Shown here one piece after another: positions 43,545 through 53,157 of a stretch of 64,000 nucleotides of DNA. The notes beneath the pieces were generated by a model. The model made no database searches, was not told where the DNA came from, and saw only the letters and a list, made by a program, of their open reading frames with translations. This DNA is from Paenibacillus sp. L3-i20. GTDB taxonomy: Bacteria; Bacillota; Bacilli; Paenibacillales; Paenibacillaceae. Each line of letters opens with the position of its first letter. The first letter of the stretch is position 1. The stretch lies in NCBI RefSeq assembly GCF_022180385.2, contig NZ_BQME02000002.1, forward strand, positions 1-64,000, in the 5' to 3' direction. The translations under genes and the position numbers were made by a program.

Positions 43545-44561
43545 ATGTTGATGGGCAAGCAGTCGTGGTGGTTCAACAACAAACCGGTCATTATTGGCGC
43601 AGCAACAGTTGTTGGACCCGATGAAGGAGAGGGACCGCTCGCCGCGGAATTTGATCTTGTGCATCCAGAACTCGATATGGGGCAGAAGAGCTGGGAGAAA
43701 GCGGAGAGATTAATTTTGGAGCAGGCCTCTGAATTTGCGATTCAGAATGCAGGGCTTGATAAGAGCCAACTTCAGTTTTATATTGGCGGAGACTTGATGA
43801 ATCAAATTATTAGTAATACCTTTGCAGCTAGAGCGCTTGGTGTCCCGTATATCGGAGTATTTGGTGCTTGCTCCACGTCGATGGAGACGTTGGCGCTGGC
43901 AGCGCAGCTGGTGGACAGCGGTTCTGCCAACTATGTATTAGCAGGAACATGCAGTCACAATTGTACGGTGGAGAAGCAATTCCGTTATCCGACTGAATAT
44001 GGTTCCCAAAAGCCGCCAACAGCTCAATATACGGTGACCGGAGCAGGCGCTGCTGTTTTAGCAGCTTCGGGTGATGGACCTGTCATTGAATGCGCGACCA
44101 TAGGGAAGATCGTTGATCTTGGTATAAAGGACCCATTTAATATGGGGGCAGCTATGGCTCCGGCAGCTGTAGATACGATTCAAGCGCATTTCAACGATAC
44201 AGGCCGCTCACCAGGGGACTACGATTTAATTGTTACTGGGGACTTGGCAGGGGTCGGACATCCAATAGCGAAGGAACTGCTGCTCCAGAACGGAGTGCCA
44301 ATGGACAATACTGTTTTTAACGATTGCGGACTTTTGATTTATGACTTAAAGAAACAGAAGGTTCAGGCAGGAGGAAGCGGCTGTGGATGTTCCGCTGTAG
44401 TGACTTACGGTCATTTGTTGAAACGGATTAAGAAAGGGGAGCTTAAGCGCGTTCTTGTTGTAGCGACGGGTGCGCTGCTATCCCCTTTATCGTTTCAGCA
44501 AGGCGAGAGCATTCCATGTATTGCTCATGCGGTTGCTATTGCTGCAGGAGGGGGGGAATAG
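43545..44561 (+). CDS. spoVAD: Stage V sporulation protein AD
   Basis: A 338-residue protein with a thiolase-like fold: KPVIIGAATVVGPDEGEGPL at about 12-32, GACSTSMETLALAAQLVDSG (thiolase-type nucleophile region) and HAVAIAAGGG at the end. In Bacillus SpoVAD binds dipicolinic acid and sits on the spore inner membrane. GGAGGGCAATGAC precedes the ATG. Length is normal. Confidence 0.93.
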   Translation: MLMGKQSWWFNNKPVIIGAATVVGPDEGEGPLAAEFDLVHPELDMGQKSWEKAERLILEQASEFAIQNAGLDKSQLQFYIGGDLMNQIISNTFAARALGVPYIGVFGACSTSMETLALAAQLVDSGSANYVLAGTCSHNCTVEKQFRYPTEYGSQKPPTAQYTVTGAGAAVLAASGDGPVIECATIGKIVDLGIKDPFNMGAAMAPAAVDTIQAHFNDTGRSPGDYDLIVTGDLAGVGHPIAKELLLQNGVPMDNTVFNDCGLLIYDLKKQKVQAGGSGCGCSAVVTYGHLLKRIKKGELKRVLVVATGALLSPLSFQQGESIPCIAHAVAIAAGGGE

Positions 44562-44563
44562 CC

Positions 44564-44914
44564 ATGATTTTTTTGTGGGCCTTTCTTATTGGCGGAGCCA
44601 TTTGTGTAGCAGGGCAGCTTATGTTTGATGTAGTGAAGCTGACACCAGCGCATACGATGGCAACGCTTGTTGTTATTGGAGCGATTGCGGACGGTTTCGG
44701 ACTGTATGAACCGTTGATTAAATTTGCTGGTGCGGGCGCAACTGTCCCCATTACAAGCTTCGGTAATGCGCTTGTGCATGGTGCGTTGACTGAATTGCAT
44801 AGCCAAGGCTGGATAGGTGTCATCTCAGGAATTTTCAAAGTCACTAGTGCTGGAGTATCAGCAGCGATTATCTTTTCGTTTCTAGCAGCATTAGTCGTAA
44901 GACCAAAGGGGTAA
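44564..44914 (+). CDS. spoVAE: Stage V sporulation protein AE (AEb type)
   Basis: A 116-residue membrane protein starting at ATG 44564 after a GGAGGGGGG ribosome binding site. Its sequence parallels SpoVAC (FLIGGAICVAGQLMFDVV; AGAGATVPITSFGNALVHGAL), as expected for the paired channel subunits. It completes the minimal SpoVAC-AD-AE set; no spoVAA, AB or AF is adjacent. Confidence 0.92.
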   Translation: MIFLWAFLIGGAICVAGQLMFDVVKLTPAHTMATLVVIGAIADGFGLYEPLIKFAGAGATVPITSFGNALVHGALTELHSQGWIGVISGIFKVTSAGVSAAIIFSFLAALVVRPKG

Positions 44915-44927
44915 AAGTTGCACGTAT

Positions 44928-44960
44928 TGGAGAATCCTGTGGGATTCTCCAATTTTTTTT
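44928..44960 (+). terminator. Terminator of the spoVA operon
   Basis: TTGGAGAATCC pairs with GGATTCTCCAA around a TGT loop, followed by TTTTTTTT. Confidence 0.9.
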
Positions 44961-45050
44961 GGAATGATAGCATGTGTGCATGTTGATTGAATTACTGTAA
45001 AATAGTACTATTAAGGCACTTGTTGTGAACACAATCCGGGAGGTTATGTA

Positions 45051-46007
45051 ATGGACATCCGAACGACTAACATGCAATTATGCGCTTCAATTCTACGAAA
45101 CTTAGATACTTGTATTCTGGGGAAACATGACGAAATTGAAAGATTATTGATCGCAGTATTGGCAGGTGGTCACGTGTTGCTAGAGGATGTGCCAGGCACT
45201 GGCAAGACGCAGCTTGTGAAAGCGTTAGCAAAGACGATCGGCGGTCAATTCCGACGTATACAGTGTAACCCCGACTTGTTACCTACCGATATTACAGGTG
45301 TTTCCATTTATCATCCAAAGCAGGAAGCATTTATGTTCCGTCCTGGGCCTGTGATGACTAATATATTATTAGCTGACGAAATTAACCGCGCAACTACGAA
45401 GACACAATCTGCTCTACTAGAAGCGATGGAAGAAGGTCATGTGACGGTTGATGGAGATTCATATGAGTTGCCTCAGCCATTTGTTTTGCTAGCTACACAA
45501 AATCCAATTGAATTTGAAGGGACTTACACATTGCCTGAAGCTCAGCTTGACCGTTTCATGATGAAATTGTCGCTTGGTTATCCTAGTGAAGCGGATGAGC
45601 AACGTATGGTTACTTCAAAAGAAAGCTACCATCCATCAGATCGTATTCAGCCTATAGTAAATATTGAAGATATGATTCAAATTCAAAAGCAAGTGGAAGA
45701 GATTCATATTGACGATGCTATCGGGAAATACATAGTAGGACTAGTAAGAGGTACACGCGAACACGCTCATGTCATGCTTGGTGCAAGTCCAAGGGCAGCA
45801 CTAGCGCTTACACGTGCTGCGAAGGCAAGCGCATTTTTGCGTGAACGCCAATATGTAACACCAGACGATGTGAAGATGCTAGCTCCATTTGTACTATCAC
45901 ATCGGATATTGCTTCGCACAGAAGCAAGGATGAATGGCTTACATACTGACGATATCATATCGCAAGTTATTCAAAATACGAAAGTGCCTGTTCGGCTAGA
46001 GCGCTGA
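45051..46007 (+). CDS. MoxR family AAA+ ATPase
   Basis: A 318-residue ATPase: Walker A DVPGTGKTQLVKAL (about 44-57), Walker B ILLADEINRATTKTQSALLEAMEE (about 104-127), sensor 1 LLATQNPIEFEGTY, and the arginine-containing LDRFMMKL region. MoxR proteins act as chaperone-like ATPases with adjacent DUF58 and transglutaminase-type membrane proteins, as here. GGGAGGTTATGTA precedes the ATG. First gene of a three-gene operon. Confidence 0.93.
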   Translation: MDIRTTNMQLCASILRNLDTCILGKHDEIERLLIAVLAGGHVLLEDVPGTGKTQLVKALAKTIGGQFRRIQCNPDLLPTDITGVSIYHPKQEAFMFRPGPVMTNILLADEINRATTKTQSALLEAMEEGHVTVDGDSYELPQPFVLLATQNPIEFEGTYTLPEAQLDRFMMKLSLGYPSEADEQRMVTSKESYHPSDRIQPIVNIEDMIQIQKQVEEIHIDDAIGKYIVGLVRGTREHAHVMLGASPRAALALTRAAKASAFLRERQYVTPDDVKMLAPFVLSHRILLRTEARMNGLHTDDIISQVIQNTKVPVRLER

Positions 46008-46011
46008 TCCA

Positions 46012-47256
46012 ATGAAGGCCACGAGGGCTAAGAAAATACGTTGGCAGTTTATCGCTGTCGTCTATACATGCAGCTTATTTTATTTATTATTCCAAGGCGG
46101 CAAGACGGCGTTAATGTTATTTATTATTATCAATTTATTACTAATTTATTTGGGGTTAGGGCGCTGGAGCGGTATTGCAGGTGTATCTGGAATGAGAAAC
46201 TATTCGAGTCAGGGATCAGCAGCGCATGGGTCAATTACTGCAGGTTCCTCTGTTGATGTACAATTGAATGTTAGAATACCGGGCTTTTATCCGCTTCCAT
46301 ACGTTATCGTGCGTGACGGGATGCTGAGGCATAATGGTCAGGAGCTTAGTTTTGAAACGTCGTTTATACCGAATTGGAAGCGGTCTGGCTCTGTTATGTA
46401 TCGTACACCTCCACTTCAACGTGGAGAGTATCGGTTTCAGAATACAGAATGTCTTTCTTATGATGTGTTCGGGCTTTTCGAACATTCCGGCAACTTCCGA
46501 TCGGAATCGGTATTCAGTGTTCTTCCACAAACAGTTCCACTGAGACAATGGAGTGGATTTCAACGCGGCATTAGAGGACCATATTCACATGCTACTGCTT
46601 CTCGTGCTGCGAAGGAAACGACACAAATAAACGGGGTTCGAGAATATTTGTATGGTGACCGATTGTCCCGTGTCCATTGGAACGCAACTGCAAAGACGGG
46701 ACAGTGGAAATCAAAGGCGTTCGAGCGGGAATCACTGCCCCGCACACTACTAATTCTGGATCGTCATCTACCAGCCCTTGATAAATCAATGAAGGATCGA
46801 TTTGAGCTTGCCGTTTCGGTTGCAGCTTCTTTTATTGAGCATGGATCGAGAGACGATACAGCGATGGGGCTGCTTTCGATAGGTGAGAAGATGACTATGT
46901 TGCCGCCAAAGTCGGGTATAGATCAACGTAATCTTGTGATGAAGCATTTAACGTTTGTTGATGCTGATGCTCCCCATCCTATCTACACATCTCTCCAAAG
47001 AGCTGACTCAGTAGTAGAGGGTGGAAGTTTCGCTATTATTATTTCCGCTGATACGGGGAGCCAAATTATTCAAAGCATGGAGTGGTTGTCACGTAAGGGC
47101 GTTACACCATGTCTGCTTCATATCGGCTCTGAGGCTAGCAAAATTAGCGGAGATGTCGCGTGGCGTCAAATCATTCAAAGTAGAGGCTGGGTCGTTTATA
47201 ACATTCGGCAGTTGCAGGAGCTTCCTGCTGTGATGGAAGGGAGCGGTATTGCATGA
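46012..47256 (+). CDS. DUF58 domain-containing membrane protein
   Basis: A 414-residue protein with two N-terminal hydrophobic helices (about 12-28 and 32-48) and the DUF58 signature YLYGDRLSRVHWNATAKTGQWKSKAFERE (about 202-230), followed by a VWA-like domain. It starts 4 bp after the MoxR gene and its stop overlaps the transglutaminase start by 4 bp. DUF58 proteins pair with MoxR ATPases; exact function is not established. Confidence 0.9.
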   Translation: MKATRAKKIRWQFIAVVYTCSLFYLLFQGGKTALMLFIIINLLLIYLGLGRWSGIAGVSGMRNYSSQGSAAHGSITAGSSVDVQLNVRIPGFYPLPYVIVRDGMLRHNGQELSFETSFIPNWKRSGSVMYRTPPLQRGEYRFQNTECLSYDVFGLFEHSGNFRSESVFSVLPQTVPLRQWSGFQRGIRGPYSHATASRAAKETTQINGVREYLYGDRLSRVHWNATAKTGQWKSKAFERESLPRTLLILDRHLPALDKSMKDRFELAVSVAASFIEHGSRDDTAMGLLSIGEKMTMLPPKSGIDQRNLVMKHLTFVDADAPHPIYTSLQRADSVVEGGSFAIIISADTGSQIIQSMEWLSRKGVTPCLLHIGSEASKISGDVAWRQIIQSRGWVVYNIRQLQELPAVMEGSGIA

Positions 47257-49490
47257 AGAAGCCCATGATTGGAGTTCTAGCTTACTTTGGCAAGGGATGG
47301 TATACACGACTTGTAGCCCTCTTTATCACCATCATTATGCTCGGAAGCATACAAATATTTGAAGATTATTGGTGGCCAGAAAGTTTCAAGATTGCAAACT
47401 ATACTCTAATTATTGCTCTGCTTATTGATATTCTATTACCAATGCGTATGCGTATTTTTAAATGGAGTATTCAACTTGTTGCGGCAATAGCAGTCACATT
47501 CAATTTTGCAAGAATAGAGCCGCTGCCTATCGCTCCAGAAAAAATGGGGAAGTTACGTTGGTGGTTTGAGCATACGATTCCTCAATTGGATCCCTTCATT
47601 TGGATAAGCCTTGCCCTATTAGTTATTTATATTCTATTAAGTACTTGGGCAGTTACAAGAGTTAGGATGTTCGGAGTAATTGGAACAGGAGTGCTGTTAC
47701 TAACAATTGCAGATTCATTTACTCCGATTTGGTTGTGGGATAATGTTGCACTTGTCGTGTTCACTGGCTTAGTTTGGCTATTATTCAATCATCTTGATAA
47801 GCTTCAACGAACGCATCCTGAAAGCTGGAAAGGATTGCTGGAGTATCCTATCAGAGTGGTGACACCTGCTTTGATCGTTCTGTCATTGCTTATGGTTTTT
47901 TCTCTTAATGTACCTACAATTGCACCGCTTCTTCAAGATCCTTATACCATTTGGAAAAATGCTAGAGGTGAAGAGGTACAAGTCTTTCTTGGAGAAAAAG
48001 CAATTATTGATGAAGATACCCTATTCCCTGACGCTAATGCAAGCTCCGGTTATAGTCGTAATGATTCGATATTAGGCGGGGGCTTCGATTTTGATTTTTC
48101 ACCGATGATGACCGTTACTACATCACAAAAAAGTTATTGGCGCGGTGAAACAAAAGAAACCTACACGGGTAGTGGATGGTTTAGTATTTTTCCTGCCGAG
48201 CTGTCGGCACAATTCGTACAGAAGGACGTAGCGTTAAATGAAGGAAATGAGCGAAGTCTTGCTGAGACGATTGAAGTGGAACAAATTGTTACAATGGTTC
48301 GTAATGATCCATACCCTGTTTTATTCGGTGCAGCACCGATATCCAAAGTGAACTGGATTGGCAGCGAAGGCGAAGCAATTCCGGCAGGACTAACATGGCT
48401 GCCTAGTAATTGGGAACTAATTTGGAATAAGGACATCAGTTACCCTACGATCTATTCCTTAACGTCGACCGTTACTGTTTTAGACGAAGAGGGTTTGCGG
48501 AAGGTTGAAGCGGCTATTCCTAGTACGGCGAATATAGAGCATAAATATACAACCGTTCCAGATGGATTGCCTGCTCGTGTTCGGGAGCTTGCGTTGGAAG
48601 TTACCGCAGCAGGCACGAATGATTATGATAAAGCAAAGCTGTTGGAAAACTACTTAAGAACGACGTATACGTATACAAATAAGCCTGATAGTTCGAAGTT
48701 AACGGGAATGAGTCTCGATTTTGTAGACCAATTCCTGTTCGAATTAATGGAAGGTTACTGTGATTATTTCTCAACAGCAATGGCTGTTATGGCAAGAACA
48801 TTGGATATGCCGACAAGATGGGTCAAGGGCTTCTCGCCTGGCTCATTGCCGCGTGACAGAGGTGCTCCTCCAGAAGATGTAATGACTGGCGCAGAATTAG
48901 ATTCACAACAAGCAGGTACGTACACCGTTCGCAACTCCGACGCTCACTCATGGGTCGAAATTTATTTCGAAGGTTATGGCTGGATTCCATTCGAAGCAAC
49001 GGCTGGCTTTAATTTCCCTTACTCAATGCCGGAAGGGGAGGAAGTTATTGTTCCTGATGTTGCAGTTAATGAAGCGGATGGAGTAACAAAGGTTGCCGAT
49101 GCAAACTTTACAGGCAGCAAGGCATTGCTTTGGGCTGCGGCGTCAGTGTTCGTACTTGGCGTTGTGGTGCTACTTATAATTCGTCGTCGTGATCTCGCAG
49201 GAGTGTGGATTAGACTTAGGACAGGTTCTTATAGTACGAATGATCAAATTGTGGTAGAAACGACGCGTTTACTTCGTATTTGCAAAAAAAGGGGTCTCCG
49301 GCGAGATGAGCATGAGACGCTTAGAGAAGCAGTAACAAGATGGTCGGGAAGTTATAATCGGTTAAGAAACGACTTCCAAATCGTATTAAAGGATTTCGAA
49401 AAGGCCAAATATGGGGCTGAGATCGCTTCTAAGGAAGAGACAGACCGTTTCGTTACTAAAGTACGATACTTGATGAACGAGCTGAAGTAG
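47253..49490 (+). CDS. Transglutaminase-like membrane protein (TgpA type)
   Basis: A 745-residue protein. N-terminal membrane block of six to seven helices (about 18-230), then an extracytoplasmic region. The transglutaminase core is at about 490-590 with the Cys in EGYCDYFSTAMAVMAR, the His in NSDAHSWVEIYFEGYGWIPFEATAGF and Glu in place of the usual third-residue Asp, as in many TgpA-like proteins. One more helix (about 627-648) precedes a cytoplasmic tail. Together with MoxR and DUF58 it forms a conserved cell-envelope module of uncertain function. Confidence 0.9.
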   Translation: MKKPMIGVLAYFGKGWYTRLVALFITIIMLGSIQIFEDYWWPESFKIANYTLIIALLIDILLPMRMRIFKWSIQLVAAIAVTFNFARIEPLPIAPEKMGKLRWWFEHTIPQLDPFIWISLALLVIYILLSTWAVTRVRMFGVIGTGVLLLTIADSFTPIWLWDNVALVVFTGLVWLLFNHLDKLQRTHPESWKGLLEYPIRVVTPALIVLSLLMVFSLNVPTIAPLLQDPYTIWKNARGEEVQVFLGEKAIIDEDTLFPDANASSGYSRNDSILGGGFDFDFSPMMTVTTSQKSYWRGETKETYTGSGWFSIFPAELSAQFVQKDVALNEGNERSLAETIEVEQIVTMVRNDPYPVLFGAAPISKVNWIGSEGEAIPAGLTWLPSNWELIWNKDISYPTIYSLTSTVTVLDEEGLRKVEAAIPSTANIEHKYTTVPDGLPARVRELALEVTAAGTNDYDKAKLLENYLRTTYTYTNKPDSSKLTGMSLDFVDQFLFELMEGYCDYFSTAMAVMARTLDMPTRWVKGFSPGSLPRDRGAPPEDVMTGAELDSQQAGTYTVRNSDAHSWVEIYFEGYGWIPFEATAGFNFPYSMPEGEEVIVPDVAVNEADGVTKVADANFTGSKALLWAAASVFVLGVVVLLIIRRRDLAGVWIRLRTGSYSTNDQIVVETTRLLRICKKRGLRRDEHETLREAVTRWSGSYNRLRNDFQIVLKDFEKAKYGAEIASKEETDRFVTKVRYLMNELK

Positions 49491-49519
49491 TTCTCCTTGA
49501 AGGGAAGCACTGTAATTAA

Positions 49520-49558
49520 TTACCGACCGTCAGGTTGTCTGATGGTCGGTATTTCTTT
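49520..49558 (+). terminator. Terminator after the MoxR-DUF58-transglutaminase operon
   Basis: TACCGACC pairs with GGTCGGTA, with additional inner pairing (GTCAG / CTGAT), followed by TTTCTTT. Confidence 0.85.
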
Positions 49559-49625
49559 GCAACAAATTTAGTTTATATGGTATAGTTTCGTAAGATAGCA
49601 GGCAGAAAGCAGAGGGATAGTTGTT

Positions 49626-50150
49626 ATGTTCGAAAGATTGTTACCGAATTTACGTGTTAATTCGGTTTACGAAATTGATTTGGATGAACTCTCCTCACGA
49701 GGAGTGCGAGGTATTATTACCGATCTAGATAATACACTTGTTGGTGCGAAGGAACCGCTAGCAACACCTGAGCTAGTCTCGTGGCTGGATCATGTAAGCT
49801 CGCTCGGTTTCAAAGTGGTTATTGTATCCAACAATAATAAGACGCGAGTGGGCAACTTCGCAGCGCCGCTGGGTATTCCATTTATCCACGCAGCAAGAAA
49901 GCCGATTCAAAGGGCTTTCCGCAAAGCGCTTGCTATTATGGATTTGCCGGCTGACCAAACGGTTATGCTGGGAGATCAGATGATGACTGATGTGCTTGGG
50001 GGAAATCGCATGGGGTTATATACGATACTTGTAGCTCCGGTCGCTCCAGCAGATGAGGGTAAGATGACACTCGTAAATAGATTTATTGAACGGTTCGTGC
50101 TAACGATACTTCGTAAGCGCGGTTTGTGGTATGAGGAGGAAAAGAAGTGA
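49626..50150 (+). CDS. yqeG: YqeG family HAD phosphatase
   Basis: A 174-residue HAD-superfamily (class IIIA) protein: motif I GIITDLDNTLVG (about 30-41), motif II VIVSNNNKTR, motif III KP and motif IV VMLGDQMMTDVLGGNRMG. The physiological substrate is not known. GAGGGATAG precedes the ATG. It begins the conserved Bacillales yqeG-yqeH-aroE-yhbY-nadD-yqeK-rsfS cluster; its end overlaps yqeH by 4 bp. Confidence 0.92.
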   Translation: MFERLLPNLRVNSVYEIDLDELSSRGVRGIITDLDNTLVGAKEPLATPELVSWLDHVSSLGFKVVIVSNNNKTRVGNFAAPLGIPFIHAARKPIQRAFRKALAIMDLPADQTVMLGDQMMTDVLGGNRMGLYTILVAPVAPADEGKMTLVNRFIERFVLTILRKRGLWYEEEKK

Positions 50151-51274
50151 AGGAACAACAACTAGGTGAATCGAAAGCATCATGTGCAGGGTGCGGGGCT
50201 CAGATACAATCCAATAAACCTGAAGATGCGGGTTACATTCCAGAGTCCGCTATTTCGCGAGAGCCGATCATCTGTCAACGATGCTTCCGAATCAAACATT
50301 ATAATGAAGCGTCATCAGTGGCTATTGACCAAGATGATTTCTTAAAGCTGCTTGGCAGCATTGGTACAACAAACAGTTTGGTTGTCCATATCGTCGATTT
50401 GTACGACTTTGAAGGCAGCTTGATATCAGGATTGCAGCGTTTCGTTGGTAACAATCCAGTTCTCCTTGTCGTAAACAAAATTGACTTGCTTCCAAAAGGA
50501 ATGAATACGAATCGTATTCGCAATTGGGTACAGCAGCAAGCTAAGACACAAGGGCTAAGAACGATTGATGTTATTCTTTGCAGTGCTAAGCGCAATATGG
50601 GCTTTGAACATGTTATCGATGCGCTTGAGCGTCATCGCAACGGTCGTGATGTTTATGTCGTGGGAGCGACTAATGTCGGCAAGTCAACGTTGATTAATCG
50701 TCTCATCCGGGACTATAGCGATATGGAACGTGAGCTTACGACTTCGAGATATCCGGGAACGACTCTTGATGCTGTTTATATTCCGCTTGAAGATGGAAAG
50801 GCAATTATTGATACGCCTGGTATTGTATATACGAGCAGAATGACAGAAGTTGTGCCGCGCAGTTTCCTGGGTACGCTTCTTCCGGACAAGCCAATTAAGC
50901 CGCTTGTTTATCAGCTTAATGAAAAACAGTCTCTATTTATTGGAAGTTTAGTTCGCTTTGATTTTGTAGAGGGAGAACGTCAATCCTTTACCTTCTATAT
51001 TTCTAATGCGCTTAATGTCCACCGTACGAAGATGGAACGTGCTGATGAGCTTTATGAAAATCATAAAGGTGAGCTGTTAGGCTCCCCAACAGTTGCAGAA
51101 CTTGCAGAAATTCCAGAGTGGACAAGACATTCATTGCGAGTAAAGCAAGGGCAGAAGCAGGATGTGTTCATTGCAGGGCTAGGATGGATACAGGTAAATG
51201 GCATGTACGGAGCGCTAATTGATGTTTATGCGCCAAAAGGCGTTAAAGTAATGTTGCGTGATTCCATGATTTAA
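50147..51274 (+). CDS. yqeH: Ribosome biogenesis GTPase YqeH
   Basis: A 375-residue circularly permuted GTPase. N-terminal zinc finger CAGCGAQ...ICQRCFRIKHYNE (about 13-50), then G4 VVNKIDLLP (about 103-111), G5 CSAKRN, G1 GATNVGKSTLINRLI (about 175-189), G3 DTPGIV. YqeH is needed for 30S subunit maturation in Bacillus. GTG start overlapping yqeG; the C-terminal domain is intact. Confidence 0.95.
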   Translation: MKEQQLGESKASCAGCGAQIQSNKPEDAGYIPESAISREPIICQRCFRIKHYNEASSVAIDQDDFLKLLGSIGTTNSLVVHIVDLYDFEGSLISGLQRFVGNNPVLLVVNKIDLLPKGMNTNRIRNWVQQQAKTQGLRTIDVILCSAKRNMGFEHVIDALERHRNGRDVYVVGATNVGKSTLINRLIRDYSDMERELTTSRYPGTTLDAVYIPLEDGKAIIDTPGIVYTSRMTEVVPRSFLGTLLPDKPIKPLVYQLNEKQSLFIGSLVRFDFVEGERQSFTFYISNALNVHRTKMERADELYENHKGELLGSPTVAELAEIPEWTRHSLRVKQGQKQDVFIAGLGWIQVNGMYGALIDVYAPKGVKVMLRDSMI

Positions 51275-51315
51275 TCCTTGCGCTTGTTGCGACGGCAGAA
51301 GGGGGAGCGGCTATT

Positions 51316-52185
51316 ATGTGGGAGATGACTAACGGGCGTGTCGATAGTCATACGGTTCTGTATGGGGTAATCGGTGATCCAATTCGGCACTCAAAATCGC
51401 CAATAATGATGAATCGTGCTTTTAAGGAGACTGGAGTAAACGGCGTTTATATGGCATTTCATGTGACAATGGATACACTTAGCGATTTCGTGCGGGGAAT
51501 AAGAGCGATGGGTATTCGCGGTGTGAATGTAACGATTCCTCATAAGCTGCCAATAATGGAGCTTTTGGACGATATTGATGCAGGTGCAAAAGCAATAGGT
51601 GCAGTCAATACCATTGTTAATGATAATGGACGTTTAGTCGGCTACAATACAGATGGCATTGGTTATGTTCGTTCACTTAAGGAAGAGGCAGCGCCCAATA
51701 TAGCAGGCAAACAAATTGTTGTTATTGGTGCAGGCGGTGCTGCCCGCGGTATAACGTACGCTCTTCTCCAAGAGAATCCATCAGAAATTACGATAACGAA
51801 TCGTACGTCTTCGAAGGCGGAGGAACTAGTAGCCTCTCTTGATGGCGGCTCTGTGAAGTTGGTCGCTTCGTCTAACGACAAACTGGAAGCCCTTTGTGAA
51901 GGGGCGGATATCGTTATTAATACGACATCCGTAGGTATGTTTCCGAATGTGTCGGAATCACCGATTCGAGGCGAGTGGATGAAGCGGGGAGCAGTAGCTA
52001 GCGATTTGATTTATAATCCGCTCAAGACAACATTTCTACAAGAAGCCGAAGCTCATGGATGCATCATCCATGGCGGCCTCGGCATGTTCATCTACCAAGG
52101 TGCATATGCCTTTGAGTATTGGACAGGTAAGAATGCCCCAGTAGCAGCAATGAGAGAAACGGTGCTTGAATCGCTCCAAGTGTAG
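51316..52185 (+). CDS. aroE: Shikimate dehydrogenase
   Basis: A 289-residue NADP-dependent enzyme of the shikimate pathway. Substrate-binding GDPIRHSKSPIMMNRAF (about 18-34) and NVTIPHK (Lys catalytic, about 72-78), NTDGIGY, and nucleotide-binding VVIGAGGAARGITYAL (about 137-152). AGAAGGGGGAGCGG precedes the ATG. Third gene in the cluster. Confidence 0.95.
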   Translation: MWEMTNGRVDSHTVLYGVIGDPIRHSKSPIMMNRAFKETGVNGVYMAFHVTMDTLSDFVRGIRAMGIRGVNVTIPHKLPIMELLDDIDAGAKAIGAVNTIVNDNGRLVGYNTDGIGYVRSLKEEAAPNIAGKQIVVIGAGGAARGITYALLQENPSEITITNRTSSKAEELVASLDGGSVKLVASSNDKLEALCEGADIVINTTSVGMFPNVSESPIRGEWMKRGAVASDLIYNPLKTTFLQEAEAHGCIIHGGLGMFIYQGAYAFEYWTGKNAPVAAMRETVLESLQV

Positions 52186-52249
52186 AAAGCACGAAGCAGA
52201 GCAGCACCATTATATAAGAATGAAGCAAACGAAAGAAGGATGTTCACTT

Positions 52250-52549
52250 ATGCTAACAGGCAAACAAAAAAGACATTTACGTTCACTGGCTCATCATTTA
52301 TCACCTATTTTCCAAGTCGGCAAAGGTGGGACTAACGACCATCTAGTACGTCATATTCAAGAAGCAATTGAGACGAGAGAATTGATGAAAATTTCCGTGC
52401 TTAATAACTGCCTTGATGATCCGAAGGAAATTGGTGTTGAAATCGCATCTAAAGCTGGTGCTGAGCTCGTTCAAGTAATCGGCAAAACGATCGTGCTTTA
52501 TAAGGAATCCAAAGACTACAAAACAATTGTGCTTCCAAAAAGCAAGTAG
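52250..52549 (+). CDS. yhbY: Ribosome assembly RNA-binding protein YhbY
   Basis: A 99-residue CRM-domain protein. ATG 52250 begins the family start MLTGKQKRHLRSLAHHL; the longer upstream frame overlaps aroE and is rejected. The GKGG loop (VGKGGTNDHLV, about 24-34) and terminal TIVLYKES are typical. YhbY (YqeI) associates with pre-50S particles. Confidence 0.93.
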   Translation: MLTGKQKRHLRSLAHHLSPIFQVGKGGTNDHLVRHIQEAIETRELMKISVLNNCLDDPKEIGVEIASKAGAELVQVIGKTIVLYKESKDYKTIVLPKSK

Positions 52550-52563
52550 GAGGATTGGGTGAT

Positions 52564-53157
52564 GTGAGGAAGATTGGCATTATGGGCGGAACTTTCGACC
52601 CCATTCATATAGGTCATCTTCTTGCAGCCGAAACTGCTCGAGATCAATGCGGCTTGGATGAAGTTTGGTTCATCCCAACTGCAGGTTCTCCTTTGAAGGA
52701 CAATGCACAGGGTGCAAGTGCCAAGGAAAGATATGAGATGGTCGCGGAAGCTATTAAAAGCAATGACTGTTTTCGCGTTATGGACATTGAGCTAAAGCGA
52801 GGCGGTGTAAGTTATTCATACGATACCGTCACGCAATTGCAGGCGCTTTATCCTGATTGCGCATTTTCATATATTATCGGTTCTGATCGGATTAATGATC
52901 TTCCCAAGTGGAATCGTATTGATCAGTTAGCGTGTATTGTTCATTTCATTGGATTGGAAAGACCATCAGATCCGATGGACTTGGAGTCTTTGCCGGCATT
53001 TTTGCGAGATCGACTACACATCACCCAGATGCCGCCTATAGGTATTTCATCTACACAATTGCGACAGAAACTGGCACTAGGTCGAACAGTACGTTATTCC
53101 TTACCTGATGAGGTCTATCAGTATATTAGGGGGCATGGCTTATATGGATCGCAATAG
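52564..53157 (+). CDS. nadD: Nicotinate-nucleotide adenylyltransferase
   Basis: A 197-residue enzyme of NAD biosynthesis. GTG 52564 is preferred: TAGGAGG lies 10 bp upstream, whereas a TTG at 52555 nearly touches the Shine-Dalgarno. Motifs: GGTFDPIHIGHLLAAE (about 7-22), FIPTAGSPLK, SYIIGSDRIN, and the C-terminal ISSTQLRQKL. Length is normal. It overlaps yqeK by 14 bp. Confidence 0.93.
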   Translation: MRKIGIMGGTFDPIHIGHLLAAETARDQCGLDEVWFIPTAGSPLKDNAQGASAKERYEMVAEAIKSNDCFRVMDIELKRGGVSYSYDTVTQLQALYPDCAFSYIIGSDRINDLPKWNRIDQLACIVHFIGLERPSDPMDLESLPAFLRDRLHITQMPPIGISSTQLRQKLALGRTVRYSLPDEVYQYIRGHGLYGSQ